A stretch of DNA of 64,000 bases, from contig NZ_CP107976.1 of the NCBI RefSeq assembly GCF_036099295.1, positions 4,154,001-4,218,000 of the forward strand, read 5' to 3'. This document shows positions 27,174-35,699 of this stretch, in pieces (the stretch's first letter is position 1; every line of letters starts with the position of its first letter). The position numbers and the translations under genes are program-made. The notes beneath the pieces were generated by a model that was not told the origin of the DNA, made no database searches, and worked only from the letters and a program-made list of their open reading frames with translations. The DNA comes from Streptomyces sp. NBC_00358 (GTDB taxonomy: Bacteria; Actinomycetota; Actinomycetes; Streptomycetales; Streptomycetaceae).

Positions 27174-27383
27174 CAGCTCTTCGTCAGAGCCCCGTTCGGC
27201 GTTCCACCACCGCCGATCAACGCGGCACCTTCACACGTACGCTCCAGCGGAAGCTCACACGTCCTACGCCCACGCAGGCGACGCGCCGACCTCGCACGGC
27301 AACCTGGCGGCCGTAAAACATGTCATGTACGCTCCACGACCACTCAGAGTTGATCATCTGTTTGAGTATTCAGGGGGCAGTAC

Positions 27384-27845
27384 ATGGGGACGCGTGTGTT
27401 CAGATCGGGCGCCAAGGCGCTGCTCGCGGTGGTCGCGGCTTGCGGGATGCTGCTGGCCGCCAACGGGCCGGCGATGGCGGCCGACGTCTGGAAGTACTAC
27501 CCGGACGGCGACGGCTGGGACATCGAGCTGGTGCGCAACGGCACCACCAGCGGATACGGGAACTTCAATGCCGACCCGCAGGGTGTTGTGAACCCCATCC
27601 CCGGTGACGCGTTCAGGGCCTGCGACACCAATGCCGATGGCAAGGGGATCGAGACCCAGCGGAAGCTCAGTGGTGGGTCGTGGACCGTCATGGCCAGCAC
27701 GCGGGGCCACAGCGTGGTGGGCGACAGCTACTGCACGATCTGGGAGACGGACAACATGAAGGAGGAGACTCTGCTGCAGGTCCGGGTGTGCATCGTGGAG
27801 GGGGACGCCTCGACGTGCTCGGAGGCGCGGTACTCCTACGCCTGA
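27384..27845 (+). CDS. Small secreted protein of unknown function
   Basis: A 153-residue protein with a clear Sec signal (basic start, AVVAACGMLLAA, cleavage near PAMAADV). The mature part of about 120 residues has four cysteines (RACDT, SYCTIW, RVCIVE, STCSEA) that could form two disulfides, and is rich in Asp, Gly, Trp and Tyr. ATG 27384 follows AGGGGG. I do not recognise the family. It stands alone between the DUF397 gene and the broken gene at 27952. Confidence 0.65.
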   Translation: MGTRVFRSGAKALLAVVAACGMLLAANGPAMAADVWKYYPDGDGWDIELVRNGTTSGYGNFNADPQGVVNPIPGDAFRACDTNADGKGIETQRKLSGGSWTVMASTRGHSVVGDSYCTIWETDNMKEETLLQVRVCIVEGDASTCSEARYSYA

Positions 27846-27951
27846 CTGGTGTCCAGGAACCCTGGCAGGAACGAGGCAGGCCCACGGCGCTTCACAGTGG
27901 CGAGGGCCTGCCTCAGGCAGGTGCCCTTACGGCAGGAGTGACAGAGGGCCT

Positions 27952-28094
27952 GTGGGCACGGTCACGATCGTCGCCCTTCCCGAAATCGGCTCCTCCGCCC
28001 GGACGTTCGGCATCGAGGACGTACCCGTCGCCCAGGGCGACACCCGTACGCTTCGTATGACCCGGACATCAGAGCTCCAGGAGGGGGAACCGAC
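27952..28094 (+). pseudogene. Broken copy of the VPxxW protein family
   Basis: The frame GTVTIVALPEIGSSARTFG-IEDVPV lines up with residues VTTVEIPGVGPAARTYG-IEDIVV of the protein at 35700-36347: VTxVxxPxxGxxARTxGIED is shared. Both ends of the family are missing, and the frame runs into the ribosome site of the WXG100-like gene at 28095. It is probably what remains of a VPxxW gene that once stood directly upstream of a WXG100-like gene, as in the intact locus near 41-44 kb. Confidence 0.55.
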
Positions 28095-28439
28095 ATGGGC
28101 GGTGGCGGCAAGAGCGACCTCGCGCTCCCGCTGAGCGAGCTGGAGGACTACGGCAGCCGGCTGCGGGACATCAAGACCCGGCTGAACCACACGAAGAAGC
28201 TCTTCGCGTCGTATCAGGACGACCTGGGCGACCACACCGTCTACGACGCGCTCGACGACTTCGAGTCCGGCTGGGAGGACGGCCGCGAGGACATCGGCCA
28301 GGCCCTCGACGCCCTCGCGAAGATGTCCGACGCCGTGGTCCGCGAGTTCAAGAAGCTCGACGACGACCTGGCCAAGCAAGTGCGGGACGGCGTGAAGCAG
28401 GAGGACCCCAAGGGGGGTCAGGCGGGCGCGGCCAAGTAG
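28095..28439 (+). CDS. WXG100-like helical protein
   Basis: A 114-residue, almost wholly helical protein of the WXG100 size class. The central turn is ESGWEDGRED and the C-terminal helix ends FKKLDDDLAKQ, close to the YxxxD secretion motif but with Phe for Tyr. It resembles the proteins at 43560 and 44704 in length and in the '(F/Y)xxxDxxLAK' ending. WXG100 proteins pair as helical dimers and are exported by type VII ATPases. ATG 28095 follows GGAGGGGG. It is 17 kb from the ATPase gene and lies in accessory DNA within the Tad locus. Confidence 0.72.
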   Translation: MGGGGKSDLALPLSELEDYGSRLRDIKTRLNHTKKLFASYQDDLGDHTVYDALDDFESGWEDGREDIGQALDALAKMSDAVVREFKKLDDDLAKQVRDGVKQEDPKGGQAGAAK

Positions 28440-28481
28440 CGGCCGCCTTCAGCCAACCCCGTCTCCGGCAGGGCCCCGTTC

Positions 28482-28949
28482 TCAGCCCACCTCGTTCTGA
28501 GCCACCGCACTGCCGTGGACGACCACGTCACCGCCGTAGAACATGCCGGTGAAGACCGGCGAGTAGGTGAGCTGGACCTCGACCTCCACCTGTTCCGCGT
28601 CGGCGGTCACACAGTGGGTGGCGGCGATGTCGGCGCCGGACATGCCCATCTCGCGGGCGAACGCCTTCACGCGGGCGCCGCAGTTCTCGAAGTTGATGGG
28701 CGCCGGGCCGTTCCGGTTCTCGTAGAGGGATTCGAGGTCGATGTCCTGGGCGGCGTAACGGGCCGCCTGCTCGGCGATGTCCGCGGCCCGCTCCCGCTTG
28801 GAGATCGACATGCCGCCGTCGATGACGAAGGCCGAGAGCGACAGGAACACGAGCGCGAAGATGATGACCGCGCCGGCGCCCGAGCCCCGGTCGTCCAGGC
28901 GTGCGCGGCGCACCGCGGCCCAGCCGCTTACCGCAGAGGGCATCCTCAT
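28482..28949 (-). CDS. TadG-like pilus-assembly membrane protein
   Basis: A 155-residue protein with one N-terminal membrane helix (about residues 26-46, GAVIIFALVFLSLSAFVIDGG), the pattern of TadE/TadG-like pseudopilins, followed by an outer domain with Cys (FENCGARV, ATHCVTAD). DRGSGAG before the helix is the usual entry motif. The start overlaps the upstream gene's stop by 4 nt. It is the last gene of the minus-strand Tad operon. Confidence 0.78.
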   Translation of the reverse strand: MRMPSAVSGWAAVRRARLDDRGSGAGAVIIFALVFLSLSAFVIDGGMSISKRERAADIAEQAARYAAQDIDLESLYENRNGPAPINFENCGARVKAFAREMGMSGADIAATHCVTADAEQVEVEVQLTYSPVFTGMFYGGDVVVHGSAVAQNEVG

Positions 28950-29389
28950 GCCGTCCTCCGGAACGGGTCGAGCGGTGAACTGAAGCTGGCCTGCAGCGTG
29001 GTGGGCACGTCGAGGCCGAGCATCGCGAGACCGCGCACCTCACAGCTCACCTCGACGGTGAAGAGCGTGTCCGCCACGAAGCCCGCGCTGGTCTGTGTCA
29101 CGGTCACCGGGCCCGAGCAGATGTCTCCGAGGTCGGCCTCGGCGGCCTTCCTCGCCTCGGCCATGGCGGTCGCGTGGTCCTTCTGGATCGACCCGGCCCG
29201 CGCGGCGTCCCTGGCGGCTCCGTCCAACGCGCCCCGCCCGTCCACCAGTTGCCCGAAGGCAACCAGCACCAGGATGAAGAGGATCATCACCGGGGCGAGG
29301 ATGACCACCTCGATGGTGGACAGCCCCCGGTCGCGCCGACGGCCGGACACGCGATGCCGGAGGGCGGCGAACAGGGCTTCTCCTCCCAT
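28946..29389 (-). CDS. TadE-like pseudopilin
   Basis: A 147-residue protein of the TadE family. The hallmark DRGLSTIEVVILAPVMI, including the Glu at position 5 of the pilin-like helix, starts at about residue 20. The outer part has two cysteines (DICSGP, VSCEVR) likely to form a disulfide. TadE proteins are processed by the A24 peptidase and are needed to assemble Flp pili. ATG 29389 shares a base with the next TadE gene's stop (TGATG). Confidence 0.85.
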   Translation of the reverse strand: MGGEALFAALRHRVSGRRRDRGLSTIEVVILAPVMILFILVLVAFGQLVDGRGALDGAARDAARAGSIQKDHATAMAEARKAAEADLGDICSGPVTVTQTSAGFVADTLFTVEVSCEVRGLAMLGLDVPTTLQASFSSPLDPFRRTA

Positions 29390-29847
29390 CAGTTCTTCTC
29401 CTTCACGAACCGCTCCACGGGGCCCGACGACTGCGCGTGCACCTTCAGATCCAGCCCCGGAAAGACCGCGGGGACCCTCGCCGTGATCTCGACGCCCACC
29501 GTGTTCGGCTCCGGCTGGAGCATCTTCACGTCCGGGGACAGCACCAGCTTCGGGCCGAGCTGGCGGATGTAGCTGTCGACGACGTCACCCGCCTCGCCGC
29601 GCCAGGCGCCGGGCTGCGCGTCGGCCGTGGCGCGGGCCTTGCGGGCGCCCGCCTGGGCCGCCGCCTGGGCCACATGGTCCGCGAAGAAGTACAGCGCGAA
29701 CTGCACCGTCGCGAAGATCATGAAGAAGAGCACCGGAGTGAGCAGCACGAACTCGATCGCGGTCATGCCGGAGTCACCGCGGGCGGAGGCTGCCTCCACC
29801 CTGCGGCGCACCCAACGACGTACCCCTCGGTGTTCGCGCACTCGCAT
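29389..29847 (-). CDS. Second TadE-like pseudopilin
   Basis: A 152-residue TadE-family protein. The pilin-like segment GDSGMTAIEFVLLTPVLFFM starts near residue 25 and again carries Glu in the processing motif. The following helix is Ala-rich (AQAAAQAGARKAR) and the C-terminal beta-rich domain lacks cysteines. It is coupled to the downstream TadE gene and 12 nt after the Flp pilin gene. Two different TadE proteins plus TadG suggest a tip or initiation complex. Confidence 0.85.
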   Translation of the reverse strand: MRVREHRGVRRWVRRRVEAASARGDSGMTAIEFVLLTPVLFFMIFATVQFALYFFADHVAQAAAQAGARKARATADAQPGAWRGEAGDVVDSYIRQLGPKLVLSPDVKMLQPEPNTVGVEITARVPAVFPGLDLKVHAQSSGPVERFVKEKN

Positions 29848-29859
29848 CCCCGTACGTAC

Positions 29860-30111
29860 TCAGCAGGTCTTGCCGGCGTCGGTGCCCCTGATGCAGTTGC
29901 CGACCTTGTTGGCGCCGTCGCTCAGCGCGGCGTTGATGATCGCGGCGACCACGCCGACGATGGCCACGACGACGGCGGAGATGATGACCCACTCGACCGC
30001 GGACGCACCCCGGTCGAGTTCTCCGGAGCGGGCACGCTGCACCCGGCCCTGGAGGAAGGTGATCAGGAAGTCCACCCCCGGGATCCCGGTGCTGAAGTTC
30101 CGTCCGTTCAT
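29860..30111 (-). CDS. Flp-type pilin subunit
   Basis: An 83-residue small pilin-like protein. The processing region ELDRGASAVEWVIISAVVVA has the expected Glu in the hydrophobic helix, and the C-terminus carries two Cys (GNCIRG, GKTC) able to form a disulfide. This is the best candidate for the major pilus subunit. ATG 30111 follows GAGAGG; a GTG at 30192 is also in frame but would add a repetitive Pro-Glu-Val leader. Confidence 0.8.
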   Translation of the reverse strand: MNGRNFSTGIPGVDFLITFLQGRVQRARSGELDRGASAVEWVIISAVVVAIVGVVAAIINAALSDGANKVGNCIRGTDAGKTC

Positions 30112-30152
30112 GGTGAGTTGTCCTCTCGAAGGATAGTGGTTGTCGGCCTGAG

Positions 30153-30196
30153 GCACTTCTGGCACTTCTGCGACTTCTGCGACTTCTGGCACTGCG
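30153..30196. repeat. Tandem 9-nt repeats in the tadC to pilin spacer
   Basis: Four to five near-copies of GCACTTCTG/CGACTTCTG run in tandem between the TadC stop and the pilin start. If translated from GTG 30192 they would give repeated Pro-Glu-Val/Ala-Glu-Val units. Such a repeat can change length by slippage. Confidence 0.6.
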
Positions 30197-30201
30197 GGCG
30201 A

Positions 30202-31125
30202 TCAGACCTGGAACACGCGCATCGCCGCCGGGAAGATCAGGAACACCAGGAAGCCCGCGCACAGCAGCAGTTGGGCGACCAGCATCGACTGCGACTTCTC
30301 GCCCGCGCTGCCCTCGATCTCGGAGAGTTCGCGGTGGCGCATCGTCTCGGCGCGCGAGGCGAGCGACTCGCGCACCTTCGCGCCGTCGTCGGCGACCAGC
30401 GCCAAGGAGGCCGACAGGTCCTTGAGCTCCTCGACGCCGAGTTCCTCGCCGAGCGAGCCGAGCGCCTGCCACTGGCTGATGCCGGTGATGCGGGCGTCGT
30501 TGAGTGCGTTGCGGATGCGCTGCGTGGCCCAGCCGTCGGAGATCTCGGCGGCCGCCATCAACGCCTCGGGCAGCCCGCGGCCGCCGGCCAGGCTCATCGA
30601 CACCAGGTCCAGATAGGCGCCGATCACGCGCCGCAGGTCGCGCCGCCTGTCGACCGCGTCCCGGCGCACCTCCACATCGGGGAGGAAGAAGAAGACGATC
30701 GCGAAGAGCAGCGCCAGCCAGACCGGGATGATCGGACTGCGGCCGACGCCCAGCGTCCAGACGACGGCGAAGAGGAACGGCCCGAAGAAGACACCGGCCG
30801 CGGCCAGCAGCACCTTCGTCGCGAGAAACCTCTCCCAACTCCGGTCCAGGACCGCCAGATCGGCCCGGAGCGAGCGCTGCTCCCAGCCCTGCTGGAGATA
30901 GAACTCGGCGACACGGGCGCCCACTTGGGCACGCAGGCCGCCGAACCGCCCGGTGTCCTGCTGTCCGCGGTGCGCGGACTCGTACGCCGCCCCGCGGGCC
31001 CGCATCGCGTCGATGCGGGCGACCTGCGCGACCGCGCTGCGCTTCGACGGCATGAGCGCGCGGACGAGCGCGTAGACACCCAGGCCGAGGACTGCGCCGA
31101 TCAGGATCGGCATGGTCAGGTTCAT
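30202..31125 (-). CDS. tadC: Tad secretion system inner-membrane protein TadC
   Basis: A 307-residue type II secretion F-domain membrane protein, partner of TadB in the platform that supports pilus assembly. It has an N-terminal helix, a central pair of helices (about residues 105-155), the GspF-like helical core (RRVIGAYLDLVSMSLAGGRGLPEAL) and a C-terminal helix. The ATG at 31125 overlaps the tadB stop (ATGA). Confidence 0.88.
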   Translation of the reverse strand: MNLTMPILIGAVLGLGVYALVRALMPSKRSAVAQVARIDAMRARGAAYESAHRGQQDTGRFGGLRAQVGARVAEFYLQQGWEQRSLRADLAVLDRSWERFLATKVLLAAAGVFFGPFLFAVVWTLGVGRSPIIPVWLALLFAIVFFFLPDVEVRRDAVDRRRDLRRVIGAYLDLVSMSLAGGRGLPEALMAAAEISDGWATQRIRNALNDARITGISQWQALGSLGEELGVEELKDLSASLALVADDGAKVRESLASRAETMRHRELSEIEGSAGEKSQSMLVAQLLLCAGFLVFLIFPAAMRVFQV

Positions 31126-32261
31126 CGGTGTACCGCCTCATCCCCGGAAGCCGGCGTACGGGGGCGTACGAACCGCACGGACGATTCGTCCCGCACCAGG
31201 AACCGTTCCGGTGTCTCGATCGTGGACAGCTTGCGCAGCCACCAGAACCCGAGGCCGAACAGACCGCAGACACCGGCGAGTACGAGCTGTCCGACCGCCG
31301 TGCCGTACGGCTCGACGAACTGACGGTTGAAGACCGACAGTCCGAGGACGAACGCGATGGACACCGCGACGACGATCTGCACGGAACGGCGGGTGGAGGC
31401 TCGCTGGGCCATCACCCGCTGCCGCATGTCGACCTCCTCGCGCGCCGACTTGGCCAGCGCGCCCAGCACTTGGCGCAGACCGGGGCCGCGGAGGCGCGCG
31501 TTGAGGATCAGCGCGGCCACGATGATGTCCGCGGACGCGTCGTCGATCTCGTCGGCCAACTGCTGCAGGGCGTCGGGCAGCGGTGTCCGGGACCGCAGCC
31601 GGTCCACCAGCGCGTCGAGATGCGGCCGCAGTACGGGGGCGGAGGCGCGCGCCGAGGCGGGGATGGCCTGCTCCAGGCCGACCGCGCCGGCGATGGTGTC
31701 GCGCAGCGACTCGGTCCAGGACGCCAGCGCCTCCACCCGGCGCATCGCTGCCCGCTCCTCCGAGGCGCCGCCGAAGAGCTTGTCCCAGAAGAAGACGAGG
31801 ATGCCGGCCGCGATTCCGGCTACGGCCCAGCGGGTGAGGAGGAGGACGACAAGACCGGCGATGGCGGCGATCGAACCGCGTTGCCCGGCGAACCGGATCA
31901 GCTCACCCGCGCGCTCGCTCGCCTTCTGCTTCTCGTGCTCGGGCTTCGCCGGCAGTCCGCGCACGGCGACGGCGAACAGTGCCAGGCCGCCGCCGACGGC
32001 GATGCCGCACGCGAGGGCGTAGAGCACCGGCAGGGAGAACAGTCCGCCCATGGAGCCCAGCGAGTCGAGCGCCGCGAGCGAGGTCCTGCCCGTTCCGGTC
32101 TCCCCCGTCATTCCGGACGCCGGGCCGGAGCCGAGGCCCGTTGCCAGGTGGGGCAGCCCGCCCGACGCCATGCCCGATGCCAGGTCGGACGTGACGTCGG
32201 ACGTGAGGCCCGAGGCCCCCGGCGTCATCCCGGATGTCATGTGCTGGGTCATCGTCGTCAC
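31122..32261 (-). CDS. tadB: Tad secretion system inner-membrane protein TadB
   Basis: A 379-residue GspF-domain membrane protein. The first 75 or so residues are a Gly/Ser/Thr/Met low-complexity leader, then two membrane helices, the cytoplasmic F-domain (ASWTESLRDTIAGAVGLEQAI, GLRQVLGALAKSAREEV) and two C-terminal helices. GTG 32261 overlaps the tadA stop as GTGA and so is chosen over TTG 32264 or ATG 32252. Confidence 0.87.
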   Translation of the reverse strand: MTTMTQHMTSGMTPGASGLTSDVTSDLASGMASGGLPHLATGLGSGPASGMTGETGTGRTSLAALDSLGSMGGLFSLPVLYALACGIAVGGGLALFAVAVRGLPAKPEHEKQKASERAGELIRFAGQRGSIAAIAGLVVLLLTRWAVAGIAAGILVFFWDKLFGGASEERAAMRRVEALASWTESLRDTIAGAVGLEQAIPASARASAPVLRPHLDALVDRLRSRTPLPDALQQLADEIDDASADIIVAALILNARLRGPGLRQVLGALAKSAREEVDMRQRVMAQRASTRRSVQIVVAVSIAFVLGLSVFNRQFVEPYGTAVGQLVLAGVCGLFGLGFWWLRKLSTIETPERFLVRDESSVRFVRPRTPASGDEAVHR

Positions 32262-33568
32262 CAATTCCCGCTGCCGGGCAGCCGGTAGCCCTGCACGACG
32301 AGTTCGTCGAGGCAGGCGATGGGCGCGTGCGGGACGATCCGGCCGTCCGGGGCCTCGGCGAAGACCTCGCTGGACAGCACCCGCCCGTCGACGCCGTTGA
32401 CCTCGCGCACGGAGGTCACCATGCGCTGGAGCCGGCCACCGGACTCGTAGTCGTTGCGCCGCTGGATGAAGACCACGAAGTTCACCGCGCCCGCGATGAG
32501 CATTTGGCTGGCCTCGATGGGCAGCCGCTCGGTCGCCTGGAGCGCGTACGTGGAGATGCGGTTGAAGACCTCGCTGGAACTGTTCGCGTGGATCGTGGAG
32601 AGCGAGCCGTCGTTGCCCTGCGACATGGCGTTGAGCATCGTCACGATCTCGTCGCCGAGGACCTCGCCGACGATGACGCGCGAGGGGTTCATGCGCAGCG
32701 ACCGGCGGACCAACTCAGCCATGGTGATGGCGCCTTGGTCCTCCGAGTTGGGCAGGCGCTCCTCGAAGGCCACCACGTTCGGGTGCAGGTCGGCGAAGGC
32801 GTCGAGGCCGAGTTCCAGGGCACGTTCGACGGTGATGAGCCGCTCGTGCGGCGGGATCTCGTTGGCGAGGGCGCGCAGCAGTGTCGTCTTGCCCGCGTTG
32901 GTGGCGCCCGCGATCATGATGTTCTTGCGGGCCCGGACGGCGCAGGCGAGGAAGTGCGCGACCTCGGGGGTCAGCGTCCCGTTGCCCACCAGGTCGGACA
33001 TGAAGACCTTGCCCATCCGCGCGCGGCGGATCGACAGGGCCGGCCGGCGGGTCACGTCCATGACGGCGGAGAGCCGGGAACCGTCGGGCAGCCGCAGGTC
33101 GAGCTGCGGGTTGGCGGAGTCGAAGGGCCGCGACGACAGACCGGAGTACGCGCCGAGTACCTGGATCAGTTCGACGAGTTCCTCGTCGGTCTCGGCGACG
33201 GGGTCGCCCTTGGCCTCCCGGCCGTCCGCGTAGCCGATGAAGACCTGGTCGTACCCGTTGATGTCGATGTTCTCGACTTCCGGGTCGTCGAGCAGCGGCT
33301 GGAGCCGGCCGACGCCGAACAGCGCGGCGTGCACGGCGGCCGCGTACTGCTCCTCGGTCTCGGCGTCGAGCGGGGTGCGGCCGAGGTTGATCTCGGTGCG
33401 CGCGTGGTCCTCGAGTATCTGGGCGATGACGGCGCGGGCGTAGTGCCGCTCGTCCTCGTTGGACATCGGGGTGACACCGCGGACCTGGTCCTCGCGGCGC
33501 TGTTCGGAGATGCGGTCGCCGGCGTCCTGCCGGAACCGCTTGACCAACTGGTGGTCGACGGCGGTCAT
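32258..33568 (-). CDS. tadA: Tad pilus-assembly ATPase (CpaF/TadA)
   Basis: A 436-residue secretion ATPase that powers pilin export. The Walker A motif is GATNAGKTT (about residue 220), with Walker B and Asp-box residues nearby (NPSRVIVGEVLGDE) and the His-box NDGSLSTIHANS. The N-terminal domain includes LLDDPEVENIDINGYD, typical of CpaF. It overlaps its neighbours by 4 nt on both sides. All catalytic motifs are intact. Confidence 0.93.
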   Translation of the reverse strand: MTAVDHQLVKRFRQDAGDRISEQRREDQVRGVTPMSNEDERHYARAVIAQILEDHARTEINLGRTPLDAETEEQYAAAVHAALFGVGRLQPLLDDPEVENIDINGYDQVFIGYADGREAKGDPVAETDEELVELIQVLGAYSGLSSRPFDSANPQLDLRLPDGSRLSAVMDVTRRPALSIRRARMGKVFMSDLVGNGTLTPEVAHFLACAVRARKNIMIAGATNAGKTTLLRALANEIPPHERLITVERALELGLDAFADLHPNVVAFEERLPNSEDQGAITMAELVRRSLRMNPSRVIVGEVLGDEIVTMLNAMSQGNDGSLSTIHANSSSEVFNRISTYALQATERLPIEASQMLIAGAVNFVVFIQRRNDYESGGRLQRMVTSVREVNGVDGRVLSSEVFAEAPDGRIVPHAPIACLDELVVQGYRLPGSGNW

Positions 33569-34434
33569 CGGCCGGCTCCGGCAGCGGGCTGCCCGTGTGC
33601 CCCGTGGGGTCCGTGGGGTCCGTCGGCGGGTACGGACCAGGTGGCGCCGTACTGCTGGTACAGATCCGCGGTCACCTTGCGGGCCGAGCGGATGAGCAGC
33701 GACTTGTCGAGTCGGCCGCGTCTGCGTCCGGCCAACTGGGCGGCGCCCGCCGGGTCGTCGGCGAGCGTGCCGACGACGCGGGCACCGGTCCGGGCGGCCA
33801 CGAGCATGTCGTTGACCTGGTGGACGAGCCTGGCGGAGTCACCCGGGTCGGCGACGAGTACGACGCCGATGAAGGGTGTGGCCAGTCCGCCGGCACCGCG
33901 CGGGCCGCCGTGCAGCTTGGCGGAGAGCGCGGCGGCGCGGTCGCGGACCCGCGCGATGGCCTCGGGCTCGGTGCGCGAGAGCAGGAGCACCAGGGCGGCG
34001 TGCGGGAAGAGTTCGACGGCCGGGGTGTCCCCGCTGATCCGTCCGCAGTCTGCGATGACGTCGGCGGGCGCGTTCGGGGAGTCGGCGAGCTGGGCGAACG
34101 CCCGGCCGAGGGTGGGCCAGAGTCCGGCGAGTCCGGCGGCCTGCTCGGCGATCCCGAGGCCGACGAGGACTTCGAGTCCGCCGCTCAACGGCTGTACGTG
34201 GTCCCAGAGTTGGTCGGGAACGAGGCCGCGCCGGGCGGTCGCCGCGATCGACAGCATGCCGGTGTTGGGGTTCAGCGGGCCGCCGTGGGCCGCCGCGCTG
34301 CGGTACACGAGGTCGCCGCCGGCCGGGTCGGTCTCGGCGAGCAGGACCCGCCGGGGCCAGACCGCGGAGAGCGCCACCGCTGCGGTGGTGACGCCGGGGG
34401 AACCCTTGTCTGCGGCGAGGGCGATGAGCGCCAT
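33565..34434 (-). CDS. TadZ/CpaE-like ParA-family ATPase
   Basis: A 289-residue protein of the MinD/ParA class. The deviant Walker A DKGSPGVTT is at the N-terminus and an ADCGR segment mid-protein replaces the usual D-box. TadZ/CpaE proteins place the pilus machine at the cell pole. The ATGA overlap with tadA (start of tadA at 33568) couples the two. The last 25 residues are Gly/His/Pro repeats of no known role. Confidence 0.82.
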   Translation of the reverse strand: MALIALAADKGSPGVTTAAVALSAVWPRRVLLAETDPAGGDLVYRSAAAHGGPLNPNTGMLSIAATARRGLVPDQLWDHVQPLSGGLEVLVGLGIAEQAAGLAGLWPTLGRAFAQLADSPNAPADVIADCGRISGDTPAVELFPHAALVLLLSRTEPEAIARVRDRAAALSAKLHGGPRGAGGLATPFIGVVLVADPGDSARLVHQVNDMLVAARTGARVVGTLADDPAGAAQLAGRRRGRLDKSLLIRSARKVTADLYQQYGATWSVPADGPHGPHGAHGQPAAGAGR

Positions 34435-34454
34435 GTCCGTCTACTCACTCGCCT

Positions 34455-35180
34455 CTAGTTGCCGGGGACGATGACGAGGGCGACCTGACCGGCCGAGGCG
34501 GCATCGGCGACGGACGCGGCCTGACTGCTGTCCAGGATGAGGGTGACCGGCAGATTGGTGCTGCTGATCGTGCTGTCCTGCTGATTCTGGACGTAACTGA
34601 CCTTCGCCCGCTCGACGATGAGGCCGCTGCCCGCGCTCGAAGAGCTCGACCCCGAGGAGTTCGTCGCACCGCGACCGCCGCTGGAGGTGCTGTCGCCGAC
34701 GCGGTAGACGGCCACCGTGTCACCGGCCTTGATGCGCGCGGGGTACTGACCCTCCTTGAGGGAGACGCCCACGGAGGCCTTGCCGGCGGGCAGGGCGGCG
34801 CCATGGGCGAACATCTCGCCGACGATCACGGTCCCCTTGTAGATCGGGGACCTGGCCTTGAGCTTCTTGAGCTCTTCGCGCTGGTCCCACTTGACGTAGT
34901 CGATGGAGGGGTCGTCCGCGACCAGCACCGAGGCCACGTGATCTCCAACCGAGTCACCGGCCTGGACGTCACTCGTCACCTTGACGACCTCGATACGGTC
35001 CCCGGCGCGCAGCACCAGCATCGTGGCGCCGAGCGCGCCGACGAGGATGAGGAGCACGGCGAGAGCGGCCAGCGCGGGTTTGCGCTCGCGAGGCGGCGTG
35101 GGAAGACGCTCACCCATCGCCGGGTGAGCCGACGTGGCGGAACGGTTGTTACCCGGCCCCGTACGCTCTTGGATCTTCAC
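34455..35180 (-). CDS. SAF-domain protein, CpaB/RcpC-like, first gene of the Tad operon
   Basis: A 241-residue protein with one N-terminal membrane helix (about residues 37-58) and an SAF domain beginning VTSDVQAGDSV. The domain binds glycan in CpaB/RcpC proteins of pilus systems. A Ser/Gly loop (about residues 165-180) separates the two halves of the C-terminal part. GTG 35180 follows GGGAGCGG; ATG 35117 is an alternative. It is 20 nt upstream of the TadZ gene, so the promoter lies beyond 35180. Confidence 0.8.
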   Translation of the reverse strand: MKIQERTGPGNNRSATSAHPAMGERLPTPPRERKPALAALAVLLILVGALGATMLVLRAGDRIEVVKVTSDVQAGDSVGDHVASVLVADDPSIDYVKWDQREELKKLKARSPIYKGTVIVGEMFAHGAALPAGKASVGVSLKEGQYPARIKAGDTVAVYRVGDSTSSGGRGATNSSGSSSSSAGSGLIVERAKVSYVQNQQDSTISSTNLPVTLILDSSQAASVADAASAGQVALVIVPGN

Positions 35181-35699
35181 GCAACCGCTCCCCGTACACC
35201 CAAGAAAATGTCTGTCAATTCACTCGCCAAGCAGGACACTTCACCCCCACGCCCCTTTCCGGGACGTACCGCCCGACCTGGCCGAACAGTCGACGCCGGA
35301 GCGAGTGTCAAGCCATGGCACCGTATCAGCCGCACATAAGCCCCTCAAGGCGCGCCAAGGCCCCTGAAGCGCACCCGACTCGACGTTATCGACGCGCAAC
35401 GGGAGGCGCCCGGTTCCCTGTTGGGCCCGGCGATCCGCGGACCCACCGATCTGTGCGGCAGCGAATCTCTGACGTGCACATTCCCGACACTCCGTCACCG
35501 GGTGTGCACGATGCCTGCACGAGGTGCTTACGGGTGGGGCGCGAGAGGTGTGATCTTTCAGCCACACGGGGGACCCGCACCACACGCCGACGACGACGCC
35601 GCCGAGACCCCGCACGGTGCGCGCCCACCAGTGCGGGCGCCCCGCGGGCCGCATCGATCCGATGACTCGGGCCGACCCTCGCGGACGGAACGGGTCCGG
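35181..35699. other. Intergenic region upstream of the Tad operon
   Basis: A 519-nt stretch with no convincing coding frame. It must contain the promoter for the minus-strand Tad operon and the termination region of the gene at 35700. I see no strong palindrome. Confidence 0.5.

Noticed and set aside
29437..31323. Long plus-strand open frame across the TadE, pilin and TadC genes
   Set aside because: It crosses four well-supported minus-strand genes and has no domain; a product of codon bias.
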